64,000 nt of DNA. Source: Colwellia sp. (GTDB lineage Bacteria > Pseudomonadota > Gammaproteobacteria > Enterobacterales > Alteromonadaceae). The position numbers and the translations under genes are program-made. Under the pieces are notes generated by a model, which was given only the letters and a program-made list of their open reading frames with translations, did not search any database and was not told the origin of the DNA. Location: the NCBI GenBank assembly GCA_013215385.1, contig JABSOY010000012.1:166851-230850 (forward strand), in the 5' to 3' direction. Below, piece after piece: positions 50,284 through 58,714 of this stretch (its first letter is position 1; each line of letters opens with the position of its first letter).

Positions 50284-51072
50284 ATGGATATTAATTTTCA
50301 AGGTAAAAGTGCGTTGGTTTGTGGTTCAAGTCAAGGTATTGGCAAGGCATGCGCAATAGAGCTTGCTAACTTAGGTGCAAATGTCACCTTGTTTTCACGT
50401 AATCAAACAGCACTTGAGCAAGTCAAATCTGAACTCAATACTGAACAAGGCCAAAAACATCAAGTATTAGTCGCTGACTTCTCCAATACAGAACAAGTAA
50501 AAGAAGTGATCAATGCTCATGTAAATGCTTCAGGTGGTTATGATATTTTAATCAATAATACCGGCGGACCAGCACCGGGACCAGCAAATGTAGCCGGTGT
50601 CGATGAATTTATTAACGCCTTTAATTTGCATTTGGTTTCCAATCATCACTTGGTTCAAGCACTTATTCCTAGTATGAAAGAAAAGCAATATGGCCGTATT
50701 ATCAACGTTATATCAACGTCAGTTAAACAACCTCTTAATGGGCTAGGTGTTTCTAATACCATTCGTGGTGCTGTGGCAAGCTGGGCTAAAACCTTAGCCA
50801 ATGAATTAGGCGAGTTTGGCATTACCGTTAATAACGTTTTACCTGGAGCTACAGCAACGGCCCGTTTGGACGCTATTATTGCTGGTAAAGCGAAAAAGCA
50901 GAATATTTCTATTGAACAAGCCACGATTAATGAAAAAGCGATTATTCCCATGCGCCGCTTTGCCAAACCAGAAGAATTTGCCGCAGCAGCCGCTTTCTTA
51001 GCATCGCCAGCGGCGGGTTATATCACAGGTATTAACTTACCAGTAGATGGCGGCAGAACCTCTTGTTTATAA
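50284..51072 (+). CDS. SDR-fold protein of the kynurenine cluster, atypical active site
   Basis: A 262-residue Rossmann-fold protein of the short-chain dehydrogenase/reductase family. The NAD(P) motif is CGSSQGIGK at 13-21, followed by the NNTGG motif (91-95) and the tail YITGINLPVDGGRTS. The catalytic Ser is in NVISTS (Ser144). The partner Tyr (13 residues on) is Ser157 and the Lys is Arg161 (SNTIR), so the classical YxxxK is absent. It is the first gene of the cluster, 36 bases before the aldehyde dehydrogenase gene. It may not be an oxidoreductase. Some other clusters of this pathway also carry an SDR of unknown role (recollection). Confidence 0.85.
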   Translation: MDINFQGKSALVCGSSQGIGKACAIELANLGANVTLFSRNQTALEQVKSELNTEQGQKHQVLVADFSNTEQVKEVINAHVNASGGYDILINNTGGPAPGPANVAGVDEFINAFNLHLVSNHHLVQALIPSMKEKQYGRIINVISTSVKQPLNGLGVSNTIRGAVASWAKTLANELGEFGITVNNVLPGATATARLDAIIAGKAKKQNISIEQATINEKAIIPMRRFAKPEEFAAAAAFLASPAAGYITGINLPVDGGRTSCL

Positions 51073-51108
51073 GGTGCTATTTAATAAATATCATCAGTAG
51101 GAATAATC

Positions 51109-52566
51109 ATGACACCTTCAAGTAATATCATTGATAATTTTATTGATGGTAAATATCAAGCGCCACTCAACAATCGTTATTTAGATAATTACGAGCCTGC
51201 TACAGGCTTGGTGTATGGTAAAATCCCGAATAGCGATAGTGCAGATGTTGACCAAGCAGTAGCCTCTGCAGAACGTGCTCTGCCTGCATGGCGTAACTTA
51301 GGCTTAGAGCAACGTGCCGACTATTTAATGGCTATTGCACAAGAAATTGAAAATCAACTTGAGCCACTGGCACTTGCCGAGGCAACTGACAATGGTAAAC
51401 CGGTTGCTTTAGCTAGAATGGTAGATATTCCACGTGCGGCCAGTAACTTTAAGTTTTTTGCCCATGCTTGTTCACAATTTGCCAGTGAATCTCATGCCAT
51501 TGCCAATACCGCGATTAATTATACCTTGCGCCAACCTGTTGGTATTGTTGGCTGTATTTCCCCGTGGAATTTACCACTCTATTTATTTACTTGGAAAATA
51601 GCACCGGCACTGGCAGCAGGTAATTGTGTTATTGCTAAGCCCTCAGAAATCACCCCAAAAACGGCGGCAATGCTTGGCGCTATTTGTCAAAAAGTCGGTT
51701 TACCTAAAGGTGTTTTAAATATTTTACATGGCAAAGGGGCCAATGTTGGCTCTGCGATATGTAATCACCCTAAAGTTAAAGCCATTTCATTTACTGGCGG
51801 TTCGGCAACAGGTGCAGCAATTGCGACACAACTGGCACCACAATTTAAAAAGCTATCGTTAGAATTAGGTGGGAAAAACCCAGCATTAATTTTTGATGAC
51901 TGTGACTTTGAAAATACCGTTGAAGAAGTCTTTCGCGCCAGCTTTGCCAATCAAGGTCAAATTTGCTTATGTGCCTCGCGATTATATATTCAACGTGGCA
52001 TATACGAAAAATTCAAAGCAGCATTAGTCGCCAAAGCACAAGCGCTTGTGCCGCAAGACCCCTTGATTAATGAAACAAAAATGGGCGCGATTGTTTCCAA
52101 AGACCATTTAGAAAAGGTACTCGGTTATATTGAATTAGCAAAACAAGAAGGCGGCACGATTTTAGCCGGCGGTGAACAAGTGCAGTTGTCCGGTCGCTGT
52201 GCACAGGGTTACTTTTTACAGCCCACCGTTATCGAGGGTTTAGCCAATAATGCCAGCTGTAATCAACAGGAAATCTTTGGCCCGGTGATCACCTTGCAAG
52301 TATTTGATACTGATGAAGAGGCACTCACCCTTGCTAACGAAAGCCAGTATGGCCTAGCAGCGACAATATGGACGCAAAACATTAATAGAGCGCATCAGCT
52401 AGCCGAGCAAATTAATACCGGCATTGTCTGGATAAATTGTTGGCTGTTACGCGATTTACGTACACCTTTTGGTGGTATGAATCATTCAGGTGTTGGCCGA
52501 GAAGGTGGTTTAGAAGCGATGCGATTCTTTACTGAACCCAAAAATGTTTGCATAAAATACTCATAG
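51109..52566 (+). CDS. nbaE: 2-aminomuconate 6-semialdehyde dehydrogenase (ALDH superfamily)
   Basis: A 485-residue NAD-linked aldehyde dehydrogenase. The Glu general base is in LELGGKNPA (Glu252) and the catalytic Cys is Cys286 in FANQGQICLC. The Asn of SPWNLPLYLF and the C-terminal LRTPFGGMNHSGVGREGG match the ALDH8A1/NbaE/AmnC branch. It oxidises 2-aminomuconate semialdehyde, the product of the ACMS decarboxylase encoded downstream, to 2-aminomuconate. The specific assignment rests on sequence and cluster context. AGGAAT precedes ATG 51109. Confidence 0.9.
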   Translation: MTPSSNIIDNFIDGKYQAPLNNRYLDNYEPATGLVYGKIPNSDSADVDQAVASAERALPAWRNLGLEQRADYLMAIAQEIENQLEPLALAEATDNGKPVALARMVDIPRAASNFKFFAHACSQFASESHAIANTAINYTLRQPVGIVGCISPWNLPLYLFTWKIAPALAAGNCVIAKPSEITPKTAAMLGAICQKVGLPKGVLNILHGKGANVGSAICNHPKVKAISFTGGSATGAAIATQLAPQFKKLSLELGGKNPALIFDDCDFENTVEEVFRASFANQGQICLCASRLYIQRGIYEKFKAALVAKAQALVPQDPLINETKMGAIVSKDHLEKVLGYIELAKQEGGTILAGGEQVQLSGRCAQGYFLQPTVIEGLANNASCNQQEIFGPVITLQVFDTDEEALTLANESQYGLAATIWTQNINRAHQLAEQINTGIVWINCWLLRDLRTPFGGMNHSGVGREGGLEAMRFFTEPKNVCIKYS

Positions 52567-52831
52567 GTTTAACAGATAAACATGAACCAAATTTGTCATA
52601 AATTCAAATCTTCAGGAGCAATATTTGCCAGCGTATTAGGCTGCAAATGGACGCTTATTTAACCTCCTTCCTTGGAGTCCCTTAGAGTGTTTTCGATATG
52701 TTCGAAATCAACTCTATTAGGTTGTATTCAAATACAGTGCAAACCTTGCAAATAAGTGAAAAACAAAGGTCTTTGATAGATTTTTGTCTACACTTATCAT
52801 TATAAAAATAAGCAGTTAATAAGGATCCCTT
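52567..52831 (+). promoter_or_regulatory. Structured regulatory gap inside the kynurenine cluster
   Basis: 265 bases between the two gene blocks. In order it holds a 26-codon frame (52582-52662) ending Gly-Cys-Lys-Trp-Thr-Leu-Ile, short hairpins (CTCC/GGAG at 52664; TTTCGA/TCGAAA at 52691-52707), a perfect palindrome TGTATT-CA-AATACA (52723-52736) and a promoter (52773-52800). Placement suggests that the deaminase-to-kynA block is switched separately from the SDR/ALDH pair. Confidence 0.5.
52773..52800 (+). promoter_or_regulatory. Predicted sigma-70 promoter before the 2-aminomuconate deaminase gene
   Basis: TTGATA (52773-52778) and TATCAT (52795-52800) with a 16-base spacer, 32 bases before the ATG, which has AAGGAT as its ribosome binding site. 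Confidence 0.55.
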
Positions 52832-53314
52832 ATGAGCGAAGTAACAACTAAAGCGTCTTTGAAGCCGAAAATAATCAACGCGGAACAAGCGCCAAAACCG
52901 GTAGGTTTATACCCTCACGCCCGACGAGTAGGCGATTTATTATTTCTTTCCGGGGTTGGGCCACGGAAAGCTGGTTGCAAAGATATTCCAGGGGTTGAAC
53001 TTGACGAACAAGGCAAAATAAAAAGTTACGATATCGAAGCACAATGTCATAGTGTCTTTACCAATATTCGTTTAATTCTAGAAGCTTCAAATGCCAGCTG
53101 GATGGACTTGGTTGATGTCACGGTATTTCTAACAAATATGGATGACGACTTCGCCGCCTACAATCGTATTTACGCAGAATACTTTGCTGATAACCAACCT
53201 TGTCGAACCACGGTTGAGATTAACAAATTACCGACGCCTATCGCCATAGAACTTAAATGCATCGCTGCATTAAACCAAAATAAACAGCCTCACAGTAATG
53301 CGACGGGGGAATAA
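52832..53314 (+). CDS. nbaF: RidA-family 2-aminomuconate deaminase
   Basis: A 160-residue protein of the YjgF/YER057c/UK114 (RidA) fold, starting with [17 protein letters not shown] and [10 protein letters not shown]. The conserved Arg is in [19 protein letters not shown] and the tail is LKCIAALN. In nitrobenzoate and tryptophan degraders, RidA-like AmnD/NbaF hydrolyses 2-aminomuconate to 4-oxalocrotonate and ammonia. The neighbouring ALDH and ACMSD genes make that the likely role here. The next gene begins three bases after the stop. Confidence 0.87.
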   Translation: MSEVTTKASLKPKIINAEQAPKPVGLYPHARRVGDLLFLSGVGPRKAGCKDIPGVELDEQGKIKSYDIEAQCHSVFTNIRLILEASNASWMDLVDVTVFLTNMDDDFAAYNRIYAEYFADNQPCRTTVEINKLPTPIAIELKCIAALNQNKQPHSNATGE

Positions 53315-53316
53315 TT

Positions 53317-53874
53317 ATGGCAAGGTTAAAAAATAACATCGCCATGCCTTTTAATTTACATGCTTGGATTGATGAACATCGCCATTTACTCAAACCGCCG
53401 GTTTGTAATAAAAAAATTTTTGAGCAAGACAACTTTATTGTCATGATCGTCGGTGGCCCTAATAATCGTACTGATTATCACTATAACGAAACCCCTGAGC
53501 TATTTTATCAAATAGAAGGCGAAATGGTGCTTTCAGTCATTGATGGTACGGTGGAAAACAATGATCATCATAATCCTGAAAATTTCCATGATATAAAAAT
53601 TAAAGCCGGTGAGATCTTCTTACTTCCGCCGAAGATGTTGCATTCCCCACAACGTTTTGAAAACAGCGTTGGTTTAGTAGTTGAACAAAAGCGAGCAAAC
53701 AAACAAGAGGATGCACTTTATTGGTTTTGTCCGGACTGCAAAAGCCAACTCTACACCGAAGCTTTCTGTCTCGACAATATAGAAACAGACTTACCGAAAG
53801 TATTCACCCGTTTTTACGACACACCTGCCAACTGCACTTGCTTGCAATGCGGCACAACAGTGACCAAGGGGTAA
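53317..53874 (+). CDS. nbaC: 3-hydroxyanthranilate 3,4-dioxygenase
   Basis: A 185-residue cupin. The iron ligands are His55, Glu61 and His109 ([24 protein letters not shown]), with Arg51 as the likely substrate anchor. A C-terminal rubredoxin-like site has Cys pairs CPDC and CLQC. It opens 3-hydroxyanthranilate to 2-amino-3-carboxymuconate semialdehyde (ACMS). GGGGA precedes ATG 53317; ATG 53344 would match shorter homologues but has no site. It is followed by a short frame bridging to the decarboxylase gene. Confidence 0.94.
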   Translation: MARLKNNIAMPFNLHAWIDEHRHLLKPPVCNKKIFEQDNFIVMIVGGPNNRTDYHYNETPELFYQIEGEMVLSVIDGTVENNDHHNPENFHDIKIKAGEIFLLPPKMLHSPQRFENSVGLVVEQKRANKQEDALYWFCPDCKSQLYTEAFCLDNIETDLPKVFTRFYDTPANCTCLQCGTTVTKG

Positions 53875-53879
53875 GTTTA

Positions 53880-54029
53880 ATGAGTAATATATTCACTCAG
53901 TTTTTCGATGAATTACTCAAAGCTAGTTTGTTTAAATTCAAGGAAAAAATACGGAGCGTACAAGTGTACGTGAGTATTTTTAACGCCGAAGTTAAGCAAA
54001 ATAGCAAAGAGGAAACAACGAAATGTTAA
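53880..54029 (+). CDS. Possible 49-residue small protein
   Basis: The frame starts at ATG 53880 with GGGG eight bases upstream, six bases after the dioxygenase stop, and overlaps the start of the ACMSD gene by seven bases. The sequence (MSNIFTQFFDELLKASLFKF..) is amphipathic and not recognised. Much of it is built on the imperfect palindrome at 53932-53997, so it may be a side product of a repeat insertion rather than a conserved gene. Confidence 0.3.
   Translation: MSNIFTQFFDELLKASLFKFKEKIRSVQVYVSIFNAEVKQNSKEETTKC
53932..53997. repeat. Imperfect palindromic repeat element inside the operon
   Basis: The core CGTAC-AAGT-GTACG (53957-53970) is flanked by AAAAATAC (53945-53952) and GTATTTTT (53974-53981). 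Beyond these, TTAAATTC on the left mirrors GAAGTTAA on the right. The design is typical of dispersed extragenic palindromes in Alteromonadales genomes (recollection). Confidence 0.6.
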
Positions 54030-55030
54030 AAATAGATATTCACACGCATATTCTTCCTAAAACCTGGCCGAACTTACGTGAAAAATACGGTTACGGCGGT
54101 TTTGTTAGTTTAGACCATCATAAATGTGGCTGTGCGCGCATGATGGTTGATGAGAAATTTTTTCGTGAAATAGATCACAACTGCTGGGATCCAAAAGTAC
54201 GCCTTGATGATTGTCAGAAGTATCAGGTAGACGTACAAGTACTTTCAACCGTACCTGTCATGTTCAATTACTGGGCAAAACCTAAAGATACGCTAGATTT
54301 ATCGATGTATTTAAATGATCATATTGCTGGTATTGTAAACGATCACCCGAAACGTTTTATTGGTTTAGGCACAGTGCCGATGCAAGCGCCAGATCTTGCG
54401 ATAAAAGAACTTGAGCGTTGTATGAAAATTGGCTTAGCCGGTATTCAAATTGGATCGCATATTAATGAATGGAATTTAGACCAAGCAGAGCTTTTTCCAA
54501 TTTTCGAAGCTGCACAAGACTTAGGCGCAGCTGTTTTTGTTCATCCATGGGACATGATGGCTAAAGAAAAAATGCCTAAGTACTGGTTACCCTGGCTCGT
54601 TGGCATGCCAGCGGAGTCAAGCTTAGCGATATGCTCGATGATCTTTGGCGGCGTACTACAGCGTTTACCTAAACTTAAAATAGCCTTTGCTCATGGTGGT
54701 GGTTCGTTTCCGTCTACTATTGGCCGTATTGAACATGGTTTTAATGTTCGTCCTGACTTGTGTGCGGTTGACTGCCCAATTAACCCGCGCGACTTTCTGC
54801 CGCAAATTTATCTTGATTCATTAGTTCATGACGAACTAGCACTGAAATATTTGGTTGACTTAATGGGCGCAGACAACATTGCCCTAGGTACTGACTATCC
54901 TTTTCCACTGGGTGAATTAGAACCCGGAAAACTGATAGAGAACAGTCAGTTTTCTGATGATATTAAAGCAAAGTTACTGCATGGCTCAGCGCTAAAATGG
55001 CTAGGCTTATCAAAAGAGCAGTTCTTATGA
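54023..55030 (+). CDS. nbaD: 2-amino-3-carboxymuconate-6-semialdehyde decarboxylase (ACMSD)
   Basis: A 335-residue amidohydrolase-superfamily TIM barrel. The metal motif H-x-H is at residues 7-9 (DIHTHILP). Further motifs are VFVHPWDMM, FAHGGGSFPSTIGRIEHGF and LGTDYPFPLGE. It decarboxylates ACMS to 2-aminomuconate semialdehyde and so diverts carbon from quinolinate and NAD to full degradation. AGAGGA precedes ATG 54023. The stop overlaps the next start as ATGA. Confidence 0.95.
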   Translation: MLKIDIHTHILPKTWPNLREKYGYGGFVSLDHHKCGCARMMVDEKFFREIDHNCWDPKVRLDDCQKYQVDVQVLSTVPVMFNYWAKPKDTLDLSMYLNDHIAGIVNDHPKRFIGLGTVPMQAPDLAIKELERCMKIGLAGIQIGSHINEWNLDQAELFPIFEAAQDLGAAVFVHPWDMMAKEKMPKYWLPWLVGMPAESSLAICSMIFGGVLQRLPKLKIAFAHGGGSFPSTIGRIEHGFNVRPDLCAVDCPINPRDFLPQIYLDSLVHDELALKYLVDLMGADNIALGTDYPFPLGELEPGKLIENSQFSDDIKAKLLHGSALKWLGLSKEQFL

Positions 55031-55965
55031 GTTTGGCTTACACTAAAGTTAACGTTATCAATAACACGATGAAGGTATGCGTCGAGCTTAAACACGCTAA
55101 CTATCAAGTAAATATGACAACGCCATGGTCATTGGCTATTCCCGTTAACTTTAACCAGCCCAAACAACAACCCAATCACTTTTCTGCAAGTGCAGCATTA
55201 GCTAGCCCAATGCAAGCAGGAGGCTTTATTGGCGATACCCAACAAGGTGGCAGTTGTAATGTAAATGAATTAACGATTAACCCGCATTGCAACGGCACTC
55301 ATACCGAGTCGATTGCCCATATTTGTGATTTTTCGATTAACGCTAATGTTTTCAGTGATAACAAAAAAAGTGAAACATTAGCATTGACGTTAGCACAACT
55401 TAATTTACCTGCTTTGATACCCTGCGCCTTAATTTCTCTGACACCGGAATTAGCGATAAAAAGTGGCGATAATTACAGCCCTGACTTTGATGTGCATGAC
55501 TCCATCATCAGTCGTTCGGCACTTAAGCAAGCACTTGCTTCTTATCATGATGAGCAGTTACAAGCCTTAGTGATTCGCACTTTGCCAAATGCTAGCAACA
55601 AACGCCAACAAGCTTATAACAGTGATAATCAACCGGCATTTTTCAGCCGTGAAGCCATTTTGTATTTAAATGAACGAGGTGTAGAACATCTAGTGGTTGA
55701 TGTGCCATCAATTGACCGTTTACATGACGATGGTTTAATGACTTGCCACCACTTGTTTTGGCAAGTTGATGAAGGCAGTCACCAAGTAAATGAAAATAGC
55801 TTAATAACTAAAACGATTACCGAAATGGCGTTTATTGATGATGATATTTCCGATGGATTTTATTTTATCAATATTCAAACACCCGCTTTTCATAATGATG
55901 CGGCACCGAGCCGCCCGGTCCTATTTGCAGCTAAAGAGTTTAGTGCTAAAGAAATGAGTAAATAA
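55027..55965 (+). CDS. Cyclase-family protein, probable N-formylkynurenine formamidase
   Basis: 312 residues from ATG 55027, coupled to the ACMSD stop (ATGA); a longer frame upstream is not needed. The zinc motif of the KynB/cyclase fold appears as PHCNGTHTESIAHI, with one residue more between the first His and GTH than the HxGTHxD of KynB. ACMSD-containing clusters need a formamidase between kynA and kmo, and this is the only in-operon candidate, so the role is inferred from context. It is longer than KynB (about 210 residues). Confidence 0.72.
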   Translation: MSLAYTKVNVINNTMKVCVELKHANYQVNMTTPWSLAIPVNFNQPKQQPNHFSASAALASPMQAGGFIGDTQQGGSCNVNELTINPHCNGTHTESIAHICDFSINANVFSDNKKSETLALTLAQLNLPALIPCALISLTPELAIKSGDNYSPDFDVHDSIISRSALKQALASYHDEQLQALVIRTLPNASNKRQQAYNSDNQPAFFSREAILYLNERGVEHLVVDVPSIDRLHDDGLMTCHHLFWQVDEGSHQVNENSLITKTITEMAFIDDDISDGFYFINIQTPAFHNDAAPSRPVLFAAKEFSAKEMSK

Positions 55966-55967
55966 CG

Positions 55968-57281
55968 ATGACTATTACCGATAAAACAACAAATAATAAC
56001 AAAACGACATTAGCCTACGCCCAAGAACTAGACCTTAATGATCCGTTAGCAAAAATACGCGATCAGTTTGCTATTCCTAAACAAAAAAATGGTGAAGATG
56101 AATACTATTTCACCGGAAATTCTCTTGGTTTACAGCCAAAACTCGCCCGTGAATATGTTATTGAGTTACTCGATTCTTGGGGACAACGAGGCGTAAAAGG
56201 ACATTTTGAAGGGGACTATCCTTGGATGCCTTATCATGAATTTTTAACAGAGCAATCGGCATTATTGGTGGGCGGGAAAAATGAAGAAGTAGTGATGATG
56301 AATTCATTAACCACCAATTTGCATTTAATGATGGTCAGCTTTTATCAGCCAACGGGCAAGCGAACAAAAATACTGCTTGAAGATCACGCTTTCCCTTCTG
56401 ATCATTACGCGGTGGAGTCTCAGCTTAAACATCATCAGCAAAATGTTGACGACAACATGCTGCTGTGGACACCAAGAGCGGGCGAAGAACTATTAAATTA
56501 CGATGATTTATACCAAATTATTGAACAACAAGGTGATGAAATTGCACTGATATTATTACCGGGAGTTCAATACTATACTGGCCAAGTGCTTGATATGAAA
56601 ACCATCACCGAAAAAGCGCATGCTAAAGGAATTATGGTCGGTTTTGACTTAGCCCATGCGGTTGGTAATATCGAACTTGAATTACATAACTGGCAAGTCG
56701 ACTTTGCTTGTTGGTGTAGCTACAAGTATTTAAACAGTGGCGCAGGGTCTGTTGCCGGTTGCTTTGTTCATCAAACTCATAGCACTAATACCAATAGTGA
56801 AACACAGGTAAACCGCTTCGCTGGCTGGTGGGGACACGATAAATCAACCCGCTTTAAAATGGAGAACAATTTTAAACCTATTGCTACTGCCGAAGGTTGG
56901 CAATTGTCTAATCCACCGGTATTGTCATTAGCCGCGATTCGCGGCTCACTTGATACCATAAAAATGGCCGGTGGGATCAGCGAGCTTCGCAAAAAATCAC
57001 TGAAACTCACCCAATATATGACCGAGTTAATCAGCAGCGAATTGGGCGATAAAATTCGTATTATCACACCAAGTAATGAAAGCGAGCGTGGCTGTCAACT
57101 GTCTTTAATGGTTAATGTTGAAGGTCTTGACGGCAAAGCTATGTTTAACGCCTTAGAAGAAAATGGTGTCACCACTGACTGGCGTGAACCCAACGTAATA
57201 CGCGTTGCTCCCGTGCCACTTTATAATAAGTTTCAAGATATTTACCACTTTGTCAGAGTTTTAAAGGAGTGTTTACAATGA
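55968..57281 (+). CDS. kynU: Kynureninase
   Basis: A 437-residue fold-type I PLP enzyme. The Schiff-base Lys is Lys253 in CWCSYKYLNSG, and the cofactor Asp is in GFDLAHAVGNIELELH. It carries FTGNSLGLQPKLAREYVIE near the start and GWWGHDKSTRFKM in the substrate region. It hydrolyses 3-hydroxykynurenine (or kynurenine) to 3-hydroxyanthranilate (anthranilate) and alanine. It begins two bases after the formamidase stop; its own stop overlaps kmo as ATGA. Confidence 0.96.
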   Translation: MTITDKTTNNNKTTLAYAQELDLNDPLAKIRDQFAIPKQKNGEDEYYFTGNSLGLQPKLAREYVIELLDSWGQRGVKGHFEGDYPWMPYHEFLTEQSALLVGGKNEEVVMMNSLTTNLHLMMVSFYQPTGKRTKILLEDHAFPSDHYAVESQLKHHQQNVDDNMLLWTPRAGEELLNYDDLYQIIEQQGDEIALILLPGVQYYTGQVLDMKTITEKAHAKGIMVGFDLAHAVGNIELELHNWQVDFACWCSYKYLNSGAGSVAGCFVHQTHSTNTNSETQVNRFAGWWGHDKSTRFKMENNFKPIATAEGWQLSNPPVLSLAAIRGSLDTIKMAGGISELRKKSLKLTQYMTELISSELGDKIRIITPSNESERGCQLSLMVNVEGLDGKAMFNALEENGVTTDWREPNVIRVAPVPLYNKFQDIYHFVRVLKECLQ

Positions 57282-58714
57282 AAAAAATCCCTTTATCTAA
57301 ACCCGCCAGAGAAACGAAAATCACTATAGTCGGCGCGGGTCCAGTTGGTGCACTTTTAGCGGTAATATTAGGTCGTAAAGGTTACAATATTAACTTACTT
57401 GAATCTCGATCAGATTCTCGCCAGCATGATATTTATCAAGGTAAATCAATTAATATCGCACTATCGGATCGTGGCTGGTTAGCTCTAGAATCTGTCGGCA
57501 TTGCTGAACAAGTACGTCAAGCCGCTATTCCTATGAAAAAACGCGTTATACATACTATTGATGGCACGATAACCGAGCAAGCTTACGGTAAAGACGATCA
57601 AGCTATTTGGTCGGTTTCCCGTGCAGGTATAAATGAACAGTTACTGGACTTAGCAGAAAAAGAAGCAAGTGTTGAGCTACACTTTGAAAAAAGACTTACT
57701 AAAGTCGATTTTAATACTGCTGCTACATCGTTCAGTTTTGATACGCCCCAGAGCAAAGGTCATATCGAGGTTGATGCTGATTATACCTTTGGCGCTGATG
57801 GTGCCTTTTCAAAAGTGCGTCGCCTTGCACAAGAAACACCGCGCTTTAGTTATAGCCAGTCATATATGCCTCACTCTTATATTGAGTTATCTATCCCTGG
57901 CAATGAAAACGAAACGGGCGATGCTCGATTTAAGATGGAAAAGGAAGCTTTGCATATTTGGCCAAGAAAAGACTTTATGCTGATCGCCCTGCCTAATCCT
58001 GATGGTAGTTTCACTTGTACTTTGTTTCTAAATTATGAAAGTAACAATAAAGCTGAACATTCATTTAGCAACTTAAAAGATCGAAATAGCGTCGCTAGCT
58101 TTTTCAATGAGAATTTCGCCGATGCCATGCCATTGTTAGAAAATCCTGTTGATGACTTTATGGCGAAATCAGCTAACCCGCTGTTTTTGGTTAATGTCGA
58201 TCCTTGGGTGATCAATAATACAGTAGCACTCATCGGTGATGCTGCCCATGCAATGGTGCCTTTTTATGGCCAAGGTATGAACTGTGGTTTCGAAGATTGC
58301 CGAGAGCTTGGTGAACTTATTGATGAATATCAAGGTGAGTGGCCCGAGATATTCCCTGCTTATCAAAAACAACGAAAAATTAATGCTGATGCAATAACCG
58401 AATTAGCCAGACGTAACTTTATTGAAATGAGTGAGCTATCTGCTGATAGTAACTTTCAATTACAGAAAAAAATTGAAGCAAAGTTTCATCAACTTCATCC
58501 TGAACTTTGGGTGCCACTGTATTCCATGGTCACTTTTTGTCCGTATTTACCTTATTCACAAGCTTTAAAAATTGGTGATCAGCAAAAAATAATAATGGCT
58601 CAAATAATGCAAATCCCTGATATTGATAAGTGTTGGCAAGACGAGTTCATCTATCTTAAATTGCAACAATTAGTCCAAAAGCACTTTAAAAAAGAGGAGA
58701 ATAAAAATGTCTAA
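57278..58714 (+). CDS. kmo: Kynurenine 3-monooxygenase
   Basis: 478 residues from ATG 57278 (AAAGGAG eight bases upstream; a frame three codons longer is not supported). It is an FAD-dependent aromatic hydroxylase. GAGPVG is at 19-24, with YQGKSINIALSDRGWLALE, FGADGAFSKVR and ALIGDAAHAMVPFYGQGMNCGFEDC (FAD and NADPH motifs). It hydroxylates L-kynurenine to 3-hydroxykynurenine and commits the flow to 3-hydroxyanthranilate. It overlaps kynA by eight bases. A C-terminal hydrophobic patch (LWVPLYSMVTFCPYLPY) is typical of Kmo. Confidence 0.96.
   Translation: MKKIPLSKPARETKITIVGAGPVGALLAVILGRKGYNINLLESRSDSRQHDIYQGKSINIALSDRGWLALESVGIAEQVRQAAIPMKKRVIHTIDGTITEQAYGKDDQAIWSVSRAGINEQLLDLAEKEASVELHFEKRLTKVDFNTAATSFSFDTPQSKGHIEVDADYTFGADGAFSKVRRLAQETPRFSYSQSYMPHSYIELSIPGNENETGDARFKMEKEALHIWPRKDFMLIALPNPDGSFTCTLFLNYESNNKAEHSFSNLKDRNSVASFFNENFADAMPLLENPVDDFMAKSANPLFLVNVDPWVINNTVALIGDAAHAMVPFYGQGMNCGFEDCRELGELIDEYQGEWPEIFPAYQKQRKINADAITELARRNFIEMSELSADSNFQLQKKIEAKFHQLHPELWVPLYSMVTFCPYLPYSQALKIGDQQKIIMAQIMQIPDIDKCWQDEFIYLKLQQLVQKHFKKEENKNV

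Noticed and set aside
53944..54000. Rho-independent terminator between the dioxygenase and ACMSD genes
   Set aside because: The stem is interrupted and the T-run lies inside the arm rather than after it; genes on both sides belong to one pathway.
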